This document shows, one piece after another, positions 16,374 through 25,762 of a stretch of 64,000 nt of DNA. A model generated the notes under the pieces. The model ran no database searches, was not told the origin of the DNA, and saw nothing but the letters and a program-made list of their open reading frames with translations. The position numbers and the translations under genes were made by a program. Within the stretch, counting starts at the first letter, position 1, and the number at the start of each line of letters is the position of its first letter. The stretch comes from Roseomonas gilardii subsp. gilardii (lineage in GTDB: Bacteria; Pseudomonadota; Alphaproteobacteria; Acetobacterales; Acetobacteraceae). The DNA lies in the NCBI RefSeq assembly GCF_023078375.1, contig NZ_CP095554.1, positions 3,092,501 to 3,156,500 on the forward strand, read 5' to 3'.

Positions 16374-18415
16374 TCAGCCGGTGCGGGCCCGCAGCGCCTG
16401 GACGCCCTTCTGCCAGGCGGCCCAGGCCGCATCGGCGGCCTGCCCGGCACGCTCGGCCTCCTGCGAGGCGCGGTTCAACTGGGCACGCGCCTGTTCCCGG
16501 GCCTGACCGCTGCGGTCCTCCACCGCCGCGCGGGCACGGGTCAGGGCGGCCTCGGCCAGCCCGGCCTCCCGCGCCGCCGCCTGGAATACGCCCAGCAGGC
16601 GGCGCTGCTCCGCCAGGACCTCCACCAGCCCGGAGAGTTCCGCCCGGCCGCTGGCGCCTTCAGGCAGGTCAGCCAGGATCTCGCGCAGGCGTTCCAGCGA
16701 TCCCATCCCGTTCAGCGCCCCGCCCGGCAGGCGCGGCAGGTCGGCATTCAGGTCCAGGCTGCGCCAGGGCAGCAGCGTGGGATCGCGCCCAGGCCGGGGT
16801 CCCAGAGCGGGATGGGCTGGTGCCCGGGCTGGCGGAAGGCGAGGCGCAGGGTGGAGGCGCTCCCATCCAGCACCGCCTCGTGGCGCAGGCTGTCGGCGCC
16901 CACCGAGCTGGCCTCGAAAGCCGGTTCCATCTCCGGCCGCCGCCTCAGGTCGATCAGAATCCGGCCCTTGGCGCCATGCGGGTCGATGGCGAAGGCCACT
17001 TCCTCGATCCGGTCGAAATCGCGGATCACCCGGTTGCGCTCGAAGCGGATGCCGGTGGAGCGCTCGGTCCGGCTGATGCGGCTGGACAGTTGCACGTCGC
17101 GGTCGCGCCCGAAGGCGATGACCCGGCTTTCCCCGGATGGCAGCGTGGCGAGCTGGGCATCGCCCAGGAAGCTGCCCGCCTCCGGCCCAGAGGCCCCATA
17201 GATCGTTGCCAACCCGGCCGGCAGGGTGTGGCCGGTGTCGTTGCGCAGGCGCAGAGCCGCCAGCGGGAAGCGGGCCTCGGCATCCTGCACCCACCAGACC
17301 CGTTCCGCCGGAAGCCCCGCATCCAGGAAGGGGATGTTCGCCGTTTCGCCGCCACGCAGGCTGAAAGGCTCCGGCAGGGTGAAGGCGATCCGCCCCGGGG
17401 CGGGTTCCGCCGTGGCTTCCATCGCGGGAGGAGCCATGGGGGCGGCCTCGGCGGCATCGGCCCGCATGCGATAGGCCGGGTGCGCCGCCATGGCCGCCAC
17501 AGGAGGTGCCGGCGGCGCGGGCGGTGCCGGCCGGGCACCGGTATCCGGGTCCACCAGCACCGGCGTGGCCCTTGGCACGGGGATCTCCGGCCGGTCCACC
17601 AGGATGGGATCGTAGAGGTTCTGGCGATAGGACGCGGCCTCGCCCGAGAGCAGGGCCAGCCGCACGCCGTCCCAGTCGGCGCCGGAGTGGTTCTCCACCA
17701 CCGCCCAGCCCTGGAGCCGCGCCCTGGCGGCGTCGCCCGTACCGGTGGCCGGGGCCTCGATGCGCCAGGTGGGCTTCCACAGCGGCGCCCCGGCGACATA
17801 GCGCAGCGTCACGTCCCGCGCCCGGTCGGCCTGGAGCGCGATCTCGACCTGCCGCTCCTGACCCGTCCCGGCGGCGGCCAGGGCCTCGGCGGCGCGGCGG
17901 ATTCGGGCAGCCAGGGCGGCGTCGCGCAGCGTGACCTCCACCCCCTCCCCGACCGTGACACCGGCGATGCCCTTCTCCGTCATCAGCGAGACATGCAGGC
18001 CCCTCTCATCCTCGCTGGCCCCGGCGAGGCGACCGGCGAGTTCGCCCACCGTCACCTCCTGGCCGCGCAGGGCGTTCAGCAGCGACGCGCGCCCGGCGAA
18101 ATCCTCCGGCCGCAGCGGCAGGCCCCGCAGCGCCTCCTCCGCCATGTCACGCGCGGGCAGGCGGATGCCCACCACACGCCCGGCGGAGTCGGAGACGGTC
18201 AGGCTCTTGAGCAGGTCATCGACGGAATCGACCGGGATGCGGAAGGAGACCCCTTCCCCGGCCTCCAGCCGGCCGGCGCGCTCGTATTGCGCGATCCCGG
18301 CGGAGGAGAGCGTCACGGCGCGGACCGGCAGTTCCGCCGCATCCGCGCGCCCATGCTCCGTCGCTGCCAGGGCCAGCAGCGAGCAGGACAGAAGCAGCGG
18401 CAGTTTCCGTGGCAT
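16374..18415 (-). pseudogene. DUF4139 exported protein with a frameshift near its end
   Basis: A signal peptide (LPLLLSCSLLALAATEHGRA) leads into an N-terminal beta domain (VTLSSAGIAQYERAG) and a long DUF4139 domain (GAPLWKPTWRIEAP, GWAVVENHSGADWDGVRLAL). At about 16795 the frame breaks: after PLWDPGLG one base is missing, and the other frame continues DPTLLPWRSLDLNADLPRL with a coiled-coil tail rich in Ala, Glu and Arg up to 16374. With the base restored the protein is about 680 residues. The family's function is unknown; some members are annotated as mucoidy inhibitor A-like. As read, the coiled-coil C-terminus is lost. Confidence 0.75.
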
Positions 18416-18525
18416 GGGGTCCCGGCCTCCTCGAAATTCGCTTTCGGGAAGGCTTAGACTCCATCCTCCCGCCCGGACAGACTTGAAGAACGGCCTCGCC
18501 CTCCCTCCGGCCGGAGGGAGGGGCC

Positions 18526-18768
18526 TCAGAGATGCGGGCCGGAACGGGTCGGCAAATGCAGCAGCCGTGCCGCCAGTTCCGCGAAACGCGCGTCGCGGGC
18601 CGAAGCCTCCTTCAAGCGGGCCAGCAGAAGGTTGCGGAAGGCCGGTTCGAACCGGGCCGAGACCTCGGTCAGCCGCGCCCGCATGAAGCGCGTGCGCAGC
18701 AGCGCCTGGTCTTCCAGCAGCCGGGACCGGGCCGCTTGCGCCGGTGGAAGTTTCGCAGGGCTCCTCAT
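18526..18768 (-). CDS. Small hypothetical protein, 80 residues
   Basis: A short, Arg/Ala/Leu-rich, helical protein (EDQALLRTRFMRARLTEVSA) with no recognised family. AGGAAAG lies 7 bases before the ATG at 18768. It follows the MFS gene on the same strand by 50 bases and could be in its operon. The protein is small and compositionally biased, so a real gene is likely but not certain. Confidence 0.42.
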   Translation of the reverse strand: MRSPAKLPPAQAARSRLLEDQALLRTRFMRARLTEVSARFEPAFRNLLLARLKEASARDARFAELAARLLHLPTRSGPHL

Positions 18769-18818
18769 GGCGCTTTCCTGCCGGGCAGCGGGGCCGGGGG
18801 CAAGGGGGCCGGCCCCGC

Positions 18819-20054
18819 TCAGGACCCCGCGAGGGCCGGGCGCCGGCCCAGCCGCCAGCCGAGCAGCGCCGCCGACAGCAGGAGGAGGGCGGCGATCAGG
18901 AAGGACAGCCCCGGCCAGGGCAGCGGCGAGCCTTCCTCCACCGTGACGGCATAGATGCCACCGAAGAAGAGCGGCGCCACGATCCCGGCGATGCTGACCA
19001 CGCTCATCACCGCGCCCTGGAGCTGCCCCTGCTGCGACTCCGACACCTGCCGGGTCATCAGCGATTGCAGGGTCGGCATGGCCAGGGCCCAGAAGGCGTT
19101 GGGCAGGAGGGTCAGGGCGAAGAGCGTGCCCGTCGGCGCCAGCCCCATGCCCGCCACGCCCAGCGTGCCGCAGGACAGGCCGATCACCATGGTCCGGTGG
19201 TCGCCGAGGCGGCGGACCACCGGTCCCACCACCAGCCCTTGCACCACCATGTCCAGCGCGCCGACCACGGCCAGCAGCAGCCCGACCTGCCAGGGGCCCC
19301 AGCCATAGCGCTCCCCGGCATAGAGCACGAAGACCGCCAGGAAGACGGTGTGCCCGAAATGCAGGAGGAAGGTGACGCAGGCGAGGCCCGTCAGTTCCGC
19401 CTTCGAGCGCAGCAGGCGCAGCGCCCCGAAAGGATTGGCGCGGCGCCAGGAGAAGGCCATGCGCCGTTCGGGCGGCAGGGATTCCGGCAGGATCAGCAGG
19501 CCGTAGAGGAAGGCCACGCCGCTCAGCCCGCCCGCGACCCAGAAGGGCATGCGCGGCGAGATGTCGCCCAGCACCCCGCCCAGCAGCGGCCCGGCGACGA
19601 AACCGGCGCTGAAGGCGCTGCCGATCAGCCCATAGGCGCGCGCCCGCCCCTCCGGCGCGGTGACATCGGCCATATAGGCATAGACGGTGGTGAAGCTGGC
19701 CGAGGTGACGCCGGCGATGAGCCGCCCGAGGGCCAGCCACCAGAGATTGGGTGCCAGGGCCATCAGCACGTAGTCCGCCGCCAGCCCGGCCGCCGAGACC
19801 AGGATGGTGGGCCGCCGCCCGTAGCGGTCGGACAGCGAGCCGATCAGCGGCGAGGCCAGGAACTGCATCCCCGCCCAGAGCGTGACGAAGACGCCGTTGA
19901 CGATCCCGGCCCGCGCGTTGGAGCCGGAGAATTCCTCGATCAGCAGCGGCAGGACGGGAATGACGATGCCCATCGCCATGATGTCGAGCATAGCGGTGAC
20001 GAGAATAAAGCCGGTCGCGGCCTTCCGGCGTCCGGCGGAGAGTGTGGCCTGCAT
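18819..20054 (-). CDS. MFS transporter of the Tet/TCR efflux group
   Basis: A 411-residue transporter with about 12 hydrophobic helices. The MFS signature loop between helices 2 and 3 is SLSDRYGRRP, and the N-terminus MDIMAMGIVIPVLPLLIEEF-like segment (AMLDIMAMGIVIPVLPLL) is characteristic of the TetA/TCR drug:H+ antiporters. The substrate cannot be assigned; chromosomal members are often not tetracycline-specific. The ATG at 20054 is chosen because the longer frame adds 11 unconserved residues. No TetR gene is adjacent. Confidence 0.87.
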   Translation of the reverse strand: MQATLSAGRRKAATGFILVTAMLDIMAMGIVIPVLPLLIEEFSGSNARAGIVNGVFVTLWAGMQFLASPLIGSLSDRYGRRPTILVSAAGLAADYVLMALAPNLWWLALGRLIAGVTSASFTTVYAYMADVTAPEGRARAYGLIGSAFSAGFVAGPLLGGVLGDISPRMPFWVAGGLSGVAFLYGLLILPESLPPERRMAFSWRRANPFGALRLLRSKAELTGLACVTFLLHFGHTVFLAVFVLYAGERYGWGPWQVGLLLAVVGALDMVVQGLVVGPVVRRLGDHRTMVIGLSCGTLGVAGMGLAPTGTLFALTLLPNAFWALAMPTLQSLMTRQVSESQQGQLQGAVMSVVSIAGIVAPLFFGGIYAVTVEEGSPLPWPGLSFLIAALLLLSAALLGWRLGRRPALAGS

Positions 20055-20548
20055 GGCATGTCCTGTATGGCCGCCACCGCATGGCATGGCGGGAGCGGCG
20101 GGTCGGGTCGGATGAGGATCGGGGCCGGTCCGCCCGCGCCGGATTCGCGGCGGGGAGAACCGGCAGGGACCGGTCAGGCGAGGCCGCCGGTCAGCGGTGG
20201 GACATCATGGGGAGATGAACCGGGAGGGATGCATGCGGGGCGGCGATGCCGCGATCGGCATGGCCGGGAGAGAGCTGCCCAGGGACATGGCCTGGAGGTG
20301 CTCCGATCAGCGGGTTTCCGCGATCTCCGACATGGTCTCTTCCTTCCTGGGCCGCGATGGAGGCGTTACGGCGGGACGATGCCTAGGCCCGCGCGGGAAA
20401 GCCTGTCAACGAAAAGATCGGTGGCATGGATGCGGCACGGACCCCGCCCCTTGCCCCTTCCTCCGCCGACGTGTTTCCTGTGCCGCAGAAGCGCGAAGGC
20501 GCCGCGCCAATCCCGGGCCTGATCCCCAACGGTGGAGCTTCCCGAACC
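20055..20548. other. Intergenic region without a supported gene
   Basis: About 490 bases between the divergent MFS and solute-binding protein genes. All frames here look like shadows, with no family match and no good ribosome site linked to a plausible protein. It must hold both promoters, but I see no clear operator, hairpin or repeat. Confidence 0.5.
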
Positions 20549-22135
20549 ATGTACCGACGCACCCTGCTGGCCGGGGCCGCGGCCGCTGCCGTCATGCCGC
20601 GCCCGTCGCTGGCGCAGTCCGCCCGCTCCCGTGTCCTGACATACGTGCCGCAGGCGGATCTGACGGTGATCGATCCGGTCGTGACCACCGCCTACATCAC
20701 CCGCACGCATGGGCTGATGATCTGGGATCAGCTCTATGGCCTGGACGCGCAGCTCCGCCCGCAGCCGCAGATGGTCGAGGGCCACAGGGTCGAGAATGAC
20801 GGCAGGCTCTGGACCTTCCGCCTGCGCGAAGGGCTGAAGTTCCATGACGGCGAGCCGGTGCGGGCGCGCGACTGCATCGCCTCGATCCGGCGCTGGGCGC
20901 AGCGGGATTCGCTGGGCGCCGCGCTGCTGGCACGCACCGAGGAGATGACCGCGCCGGACGACCGCAGCTTCGTGATCCGTCTCAAGCGCCCCTTCGGCGC
21001 GATGCTGGACACGCTGGCCAAGGTCGGCCCACCCGCGCTGCTGATCATGCCCGAACGCCTGGCGCAGGCGGACCCGGCGGTGCAGATCAAGGAGGTGATC
21101 GGCTCCGGCCCCTTCCGCTGGAAACCCGATGAGCGCGTGGTCGGCGCCCGCGTGGTCTATGAGAAGAACCCGCACTACGTACCGCGCGCGGATGGCGCGG
21201 TGGAATGGGGCGCCGGGCCGAAGATCGCGCATTTCGACCGCGTGGAGTGGCATGTGATGCCCGATCCCGGCACCGCCACCGCCGCGCTGCAGAATGGCGA
21301 GGTGGACTGGTGGGAGAACCCGCCGAACGACCTGCTGCCGATCCTGGAGGGCAATCGCGGCATCCAGACCGAGGTCGCCACGCCGCTCGGCACGCTGGGC
21401 ACCGGCTGCTTCAACCACCTCCATCCGCCCTTCGACAAGCCGGCGGTCCGCCGCGTCGTCCTGCGCGCCATGTCGCAGGAGGATTTCATGACCGCCGCCG
21501 CGGGCACCGACCCGTCGCTGTGGAAGGCCGGGATCGGCATCTTCACGCCGGGCTCGCCGATGGCCAACGACACCGACCTGTCGGTGATCACCGGCAAGCG
21601 CGACATGGAGGCGCTGAAGCGCGAGCTGGCCGAGGCAGGCTACCAGGGCGAGCGCGTGGTGCTGATGGCGCCGAGCGACAACCCCGTCCTCGCCGCGCTG
21701 GGCGAGGTCTGCAACGACCTGCTGCGGCGCCTGGGGATGAATGTGGAGTATGTCGTCTCCGACTGGGGCACGCTGGTGCAGCGCCGCGCCAGCAAGGAGC
21801 CGCCGGAGAAGGGCGGCTGGAACATGTTCAACACCACCTGGGCCGGACTCGACATGGTGAACCCGGCGGTGACGCAGGTGCTGCGCAGCGGCGGCAGCAG
21901 GAGCGGCTTCTTCGGCTGGCCGGACATCCCGGAGATCGAGCGGCTGAAGGAAGCCTGGCTCGACGCGCCGGACCTGGAGACCCAGAAGAAGATCGCAAGC
22001 GACATCCAGCGCGTGGCCTTCCAGGAGGTGCCGTTCCTGCCCACCGGCCAGTATCTCTACAAGACAGCCTATCGCCGCGATCTCCGCGACGTGCCGAAGG
22101 GCCTCTTCGTCTTCTGGGGCATCAAGCGCGCCTGA
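20549..22135 (+). CDS. ABC transporter substrate-binding protein (peptide/opine type)
   Basis: A 528-residue SBP family 5 protein. A Tat-like signal (MYRRTLLAGAAAAAV) is followed by LTYVPQADLTVIDPV, and the family segment LRPQPQMVEGHRVENDGRLW leads to TFRLREGLKFHDGEPV. It binds oligopeptides or similar ligands in the periplasm and feeds a Dpp/Opp-type permease, which is not encoded here. The M20 peptidase gene starts 17 bases later, a frequent pairing that suggests an imported acyl-amino acid or peptide is hydrolysed inside the cell. The ATG at 20549 is preferred because it starts the signal peptide. Confidence 0.9.
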   Translation: MYRRTLLAGAAAAAVMPRPSLAQSARSRVLTYVPQADLTVIDPVVTTAYITRTHGLMIWDQLYGLDAQLRPQPQMVEGHRVENDGRLWTFRLREGLKFHDGEPVRARDCIASIRRWAQRDSLGAALLARTEEMTAPDDRSFVIRLKRPFGAMLDTLAKVGPPALLIMPERLAQADPAVQIKEVIGSGPFRWKPDERVVGARVVYEKNPHYVPRADGAVEWGAGPKIAHFDRVEWHVMPDPGTATAALQNGEVDWWENPPNDLLPILEGNRGIQTEVATPLGTLGTGCFNHLHPPFDKPAVRRVVLRAMSQEDFMTAAAGTDPSLWKAGIGIFTPGSPMANDTDLSVITGKRDMEALKRELAEAGYQGERVVLMAPSDNPVLAALGEVCNDLLRRLGMNVEYVVSDWGTLVQRRASKEPPEKGGWNMFNTTWAGLDMVNPAVTQVLRSGGSRSGFFGWPDIPEIERLKEAWLDAPDLETQKKIASDIQRVAFQEVPFLPTGQYLYKTAYRRDLRDVPKGLFVFWGIKRA

Positions 22136-22152
22136 AACCGGAAACAGACACG

Positions 22153-23324
22153 ATGACCGCGTTCGAGAGATCAAGACCTACCAGGACGAGCTGGAGGCGA
22201 TCCGCCACGACCTGCACATGCATCCCGAACTGGGGCTGGAGGAGCACCGCACCGCGGAGATCGTGGCGCGGAAGCTGGAAGAATGGGGGATCGAGGTGCA
22301 TCGCGGCGTCGGCGTGACCGGCGTCGTCGGCGTGCTGCGCTCCGGCAACGGGCAGCAGTCCATCGGCCTGCGCGCCGACATGGACGCGCTGCCGATGCAG
22401 GAGATGACGGACCTGCCCTATGCCTCCACCGTGCCGAACAAGATGCATGCCTGCGGCCATGACGGCCACACCACCATGCTGCTGGGCGCGGCGCGGTACC
22501 TGGCCGAGACGCGGAACTTCAACGGCACGGTGAACTTCATCTTCCAGCCGGGCGAGGAAGGTTGCGGCGGCGCGCTGGCGATGCTGGAGGACAAGCTCTT
22601 CGAACGCTTCCCCTGCGACCGCATCTTCGGCATGCACAACCACACCGGCATGGCGGTGGGCACCTTCGCCGTGCGCACCGGCCCGGCCATGGCGGGCGGC
22701 GCCTTCTTCGACATCACCGTGGGCGGCAAGGGCTCCCATGGCGCGCGGCCGGAGGGCAGCATCGACCCGGTGCTGACCGCCTGCCATATCGCGACCGCGC
22801 TGCAATCCATCGTCTCGCGCAACCTCTCGCCGCGCGAGCAGGCGGTGGTGAGCGTGACCAAGGTGCAGGGCGGCGATGCGTACAACGTCATCCCGCAGAC
22901 GGCCACGATCTCCGGCACGGCGCGCTTCTTCTCGCGCGAGGTGGGCACGCAGATCGAGGAGGCGATGCGCCGGTTGTCCGAGGGCATCGCCGCCGGCTTC
23001 GGCGCGACGGCGAGCCTGGACTGGCGCCTGATCTTCGCCCCCACGGTCAACACGGCGGAACATGTGGACAGCGTGATCGCCGCCGCGAAGGATCTGGTCG
23101 GCGAGGAGAAGCTGACCGTGGGCAAGCCGCCGGTGATGGGGTCGGAGGACTTCTCCTTCATGCTGGAGAAGGTGCCGGGCGCCTATCTGAACGTGGGCAA
23201 CGGGGAGGAAGGCTTCTCCCCGCACCACCCGGGCTACAAGTTCAACGACGCCTCGATCCCCTACGGCTCCGCCATGTACGCGCGGCTGGTCGAGATGGGG
23301 ATGCCGAAGGGCATCGCGGGCTGA
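22153..23324 (+). CDS. M20-family amidohydrolase/aminoacylase, possible N-terminal frameshift
   Basis: A metal-dependent M20D amidohydrolase. Metal ligands are seen in HACGHDGHTTMLLGAARYLA, in QPGEEGCGGALAMLEDKLF (Glu) and in the C-terminal SEDFSFMLEKVPGAYLNVG. The uninterrupted frame starts at an ATG at 22218, inside the conserved IRHDLHMHPELGLEEHRT. The preceding codons in that frame (REIKTYQDELEAIRHDLH) are clearly family sequence but have no start. An ATG at 22153 fits if one base is missing shortly after it. So there is either another 1-base indel or a shortened protein. It is linked to the solute-binding protein gene upstream and removes acyl groups from amino acids or related amides. 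Confidence 0.85.
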
Positions 23325-23340
23325 CGCGAAGGCGGTGGGC

Positions 23341-24207
23341 TCAGCCCGCCGCCACCCCCTCCGTGACACCGGCCGCCTGCCGGTCCAGATGCGCCACCAG
23401 CCCTTCCGGCAGCTTCAGCCGGTGGGCGAGCGCCTCCAGGTAGGCGCGTTCCGCCGGCTGGTCCGGATCGACCGTGAGGCGGGAGGCCAGGTAGAGCTCC
23501 GCCGCCTGTTCCGGCGTGCCGGCGAGGGACGCGACCTCCGGGATGCCGACCGGCGCGGCCAGCGCGTCGAAGACGAAGCCCTTGGCCTCGGCATCGAGTC
23601 CGGCCTCCTCCACCTTCGCGAAGATCCGGCGCTGCTCCCCGGCGTCGATATGCCCGTCCGCCTTGGCGGCGGCGATCATGGCGCGGATGAGGGCCAGTTC
23701 GAAAGGCTGCCCGTCCGGGGCCGGCTTCGCGGCGGGGAGGAAACGCTCCTCCACCCCCTCCACCTCCTGCGGCGTGGCCACCGGGGCCTGGGCGGGCGGC
23801 TGGCCCTTCTGCCAGTTCTCATAGGCCCGGCTGGCCAGGGCCCCGAGCAAGGCGGCACCGCCATGGGTGAGCGCCCGGTTCAACCCGCCCTTCTTCTTGC
23901 CGCCGACCAGCAGGCCGAGCAGCCCGCCCGCCACGCCACCAGCGGCGAGCCCGCCCTTGCCGGACTGGCCCATCGCCTGCCGCGCGGCATCGGCCAGCCC
24001 GCCCAGGGAACCACCGGAGAAACCACCGGGAAGGTTCAGGCCGGAACCGCCTGTGGAAGTGCCGCCAGGATGGGTCCAGGGCGAGTTCCCGTCCCGGCCC
24101 GGTTCAGCGCCGCGCGCAGCCGTGGAGCCCCCAGCCATCTGGCGCAGCACCCCGGCGGCGCCACCCTGGCCGAGAAAACGGTCGAGAAGGTTCTTGGCGT
24201 CGATCAT
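23341..24207 (-). CDS. TerB-like/DUF533 protein
   Basis: A 288-residue protein. The N-terminal half is Gly-rich with a hydrophobic glycine-zipper-like stretch (GGLAAGGVAGGLLGLLVGGK). The C-terminal half is a helical DUF533/TerB-like domain (LIRAMIAAAKADGHIDAGEQ). DUF533 proteins (YebE type) are often inner-membrane-associated with unknown function. The ATG at 24207 (MIDAKNLLDRFL) matches the typical start. It converges with the M20 gene. Confidence 0.82.
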   Translation of the reverse strand: MIDAKNLLDRFLGQGGAAGVLRQMAGGSTAARGAEPGRDGNSPWTHPGGTSTGGSGLNLPGGFSGGSLGGLADAARQAMGQSGKGGLAAGGVAGGLLGLLVGGKKKGGLNRALTHGGAALLGALASRAYENWQKGQPPAQAPVATPQEVEGVEERFLPAAKPAPDGQPFELALIRAMIAAAKADGHIDAGEQRRIFAKVEEAGLDAEAKGFVFDALAAPVGIPEVASLAGTPEQAAELYLASRLTVDPDQPAERAYLEALAHRLKLPEGLVAHLDRQAAGVTEGVAAG

Positions 24208-24288
24208 GCACCCCATGTCGGGACCGGGTGGGGCAGCCGCAAGATGGACATTCGTTCATGTGATCGCCCGCGCCCGGCAGCGGCACCC

Positions 24289-24801
24289 TCAGGCGAAGAA
24301 ATCCGGCCAGGAGGCCGGCTTCGGCGCCGCGCCGCGCAAACTGGCCTGGATCTCGGCATCCAGCGCCTGCAGGAAACGGGAACGCTGCTTCGCGCCGAAG
24401 CTCCCGTGTCCCCGCGTTTCCACGCCGAGCTCCCGGAGGTGGCGCGACACCTCCCGCCCCGCCAGGGCCTGGCCGATATTGTCCTCGCTCCAGACCGTGC
24501 CGCTGGGCGCTACCGCCCGCGCCCCCGCCTTCAGGCAGCGGGAAGCGAGCGGGATGTCGGCGGTGACGCAGACATCGCCGGGGCGGATATGCTCCGCGAT
24601 CCAGTCATCCGCGGCATCCGCGCCGGCCTCCACGATCACGCGGCGGATGTCGGGCGACTCTGGCAGCCGCACCCCGCGCGCGCCGTTGGAGACGACATGC
24701 GTCACCAGCCCGAGGCGCGCGGCCGTGCGGAAGACCTCGTCGCGCACCGGGCAGGCATCCCCGTCCACGAAGATCTCGGGCCGCCCGCCTTCTCCGTTCA
24801 T
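24289..24801 (-). CDS. YaiI/YqxD family (DUF188) protein
   Basis: A 170-residue DUF188 protein with the conserved IFVDGDACPVRDEVFRTA start and the PIN-like acidic segment VCVTADIPLASRCLKAGA, plus GSFGAKQRSRFLQALD near the end. The PIN-like fold suggests a nuclease, but no activity is established for the family. It begins 16 bases after the SDR gene and is probably in its operon. Confidence 0.9.
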   Translation of the reverse strand: MNGEGGRPEIFVDGDACPVRDEVFRTAARLGLVTHVVSNGARGVRLPESPDIRRVIVEAGADAADDWIAEHIRPGDVCVTADIPLASRCLKAGARAVAPSGTVWSEDNIGQALAGREVSRHLRELGVETRGHGSFGAKQRSRFLQALDAEIQASLRGAAPKPASWPDFFA

Positions 24802-24817
24802 GCCCGGGCGCCCCTCC

Positions 24818-25606
24818 TCAGGTGCTCAGCGTCGCGCCGCCATCGACGCGGAGGATGCAGCCGGTGAGATAGGCGGCCTTGTCCGAGGCCAGGAAGGCCG
24901 CCATCGGCCCGTACTCGTCGGGCTCGCCCATGCGGCCGGCGGGGATGCTCTTCGCCCGGTCGGCGATCACATCCTCCAGGCTGCGGCCGCTCTTCTTCGC
25001 CGCCGCCGCCGCCGTCTCGGCGGTGCGGTCGGTGCGGAAGGCGCCGGGGGCCAGGATGTTGCAAGTGATTCCTTCCTTCGCCACCTCGGCCGAAAGGGTC
25101 TTGTTCCAGCCCGCCAGCGCGGCGCGGAGCGTGTTGGAGATGGCGAGGTTGGCGATCGGCTGCTCGATGCCGATGCTGCCCACCGAGATGATCCGGCCCC
25201 AGCGGCGCTCCCGCATCCCCGGCAGGAGGCGGTTGGCGACCTGGATCGGCGAGAGCACGGCGGGGCGGAACCAGGTCTCCAGCATCTCCGGCGTCAGCCC
25301 CAGCGCCGTGCTGGGCGGCGGGCCGCCATGGTTCAGGAAGAGGATGTCCACCCCGCCCAGCGCCGCCAGCGCGCCATCGGCCAGGGCATCCATCTCCGCC
25401 GCCTTCGCGACATCGGCGGGAATGCCCACGGCCTTCGGCGCGCCGAGGGAGCGCAGCGAATCGCAGACCTTGTCCAGGCTCGCCTGCTCGCGCCCGGAAA
25501 TGGCGAGCGCCACGCCTTCCGCCGCCAGGGCCTCCGCCACCGAGCGGCCGAGACCCTTGGAGGCGCCCATCACCAGAGCCCGCTTGCCCCGCAGACCGAG
25601 ATCCAT
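24818..25606 (-). CDS. Atypical SDR-family oxidoreductase
   Basis: A 262-residue short-chain dehydrogenase/reductase. The cofactor motif is VMGASKGLGRSVAEAL (TGxxxGxG-like), with LNHGG in place of NNAG and a C-terminal FLASDKAAYLTGCILRVDGG. The catalytic Tyr-x-x-x-Lys is absent: counting from the active-site Ser in SVGSIG, the Tyr and Lys places hold Ser and Arg (ISNTLRAAL). The protein may therefore use a different mechanism or not be a classical oxidoreductase; similar Ser/Arg forms exist in the superfamily. It is in an operon with the DUF188 gene and divergent from the dehydrogenase at 25763. Confidence 0.85.
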   Translation of the reverse strand: MDLGLRGKRALVMGASKGLGRSVAEALAAEGVALAISGREQASLDKVCDSLRSLGAPKAVGIPADVAKAAEMDALADGALAALGGVDILFLNHGGPPPSTALGLTPEMLETWFRPAVLSPIQVANRLLPGMRERRWGRIISVGSIGIEQPIANLAISNTLRAALAGWNKTLSAEVAKEGITCNILAPGAFRTDRTAETAAAAAKKSGRSLEDVIADRAKSIPAGRMGEPDEYGPMAAFLASDKAAYLTGCILRVDGGATLST

Positions 25607-25762
25607 CGGCTTCTTCCTTCCGCCAAGATTCGCCGGGAAGCTGGACCGCCGCCCGGTCCAAGGCAAGCTGCCGCCGCCCCGCCTGCCCCCCTGGAGCCCG
25701 CCTGGAACTGGGCGCCCCCTGAGTCCATGCTGCGCGCCGGACCTTTCAGGAGAGAACCGGCC

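Noticed and set aside
14342-18457. A 1,371-codon open frame on the plus strand
   Set aside because: It runs antisense across four well-supported minus-strand genes (2-hydroxyacid dehydrogenase, exported protein, PfpI, DUF4139), and its His/Arg/Gly-rich translation matches no family. Such frames are expected in very GC-rich DNA.
23325-23355. A GC-rich hairpin between the M20 and TerB-like genes as a terminator
   Set aside because: The GGGC/GCCC stem is short, lies mostly in the 3' end of the TerB-like gene and has no T run on either side.
23867-25762. N-terminal extension of the 2-hydroxyacid dehydrogenase frame
   Set aside because: The frame is open for 1.9 kb before the ATG at 25763, but that part is antisense to the TerB-like, DUF188 and SDR genes, and the enzyme aligns only from 25763.
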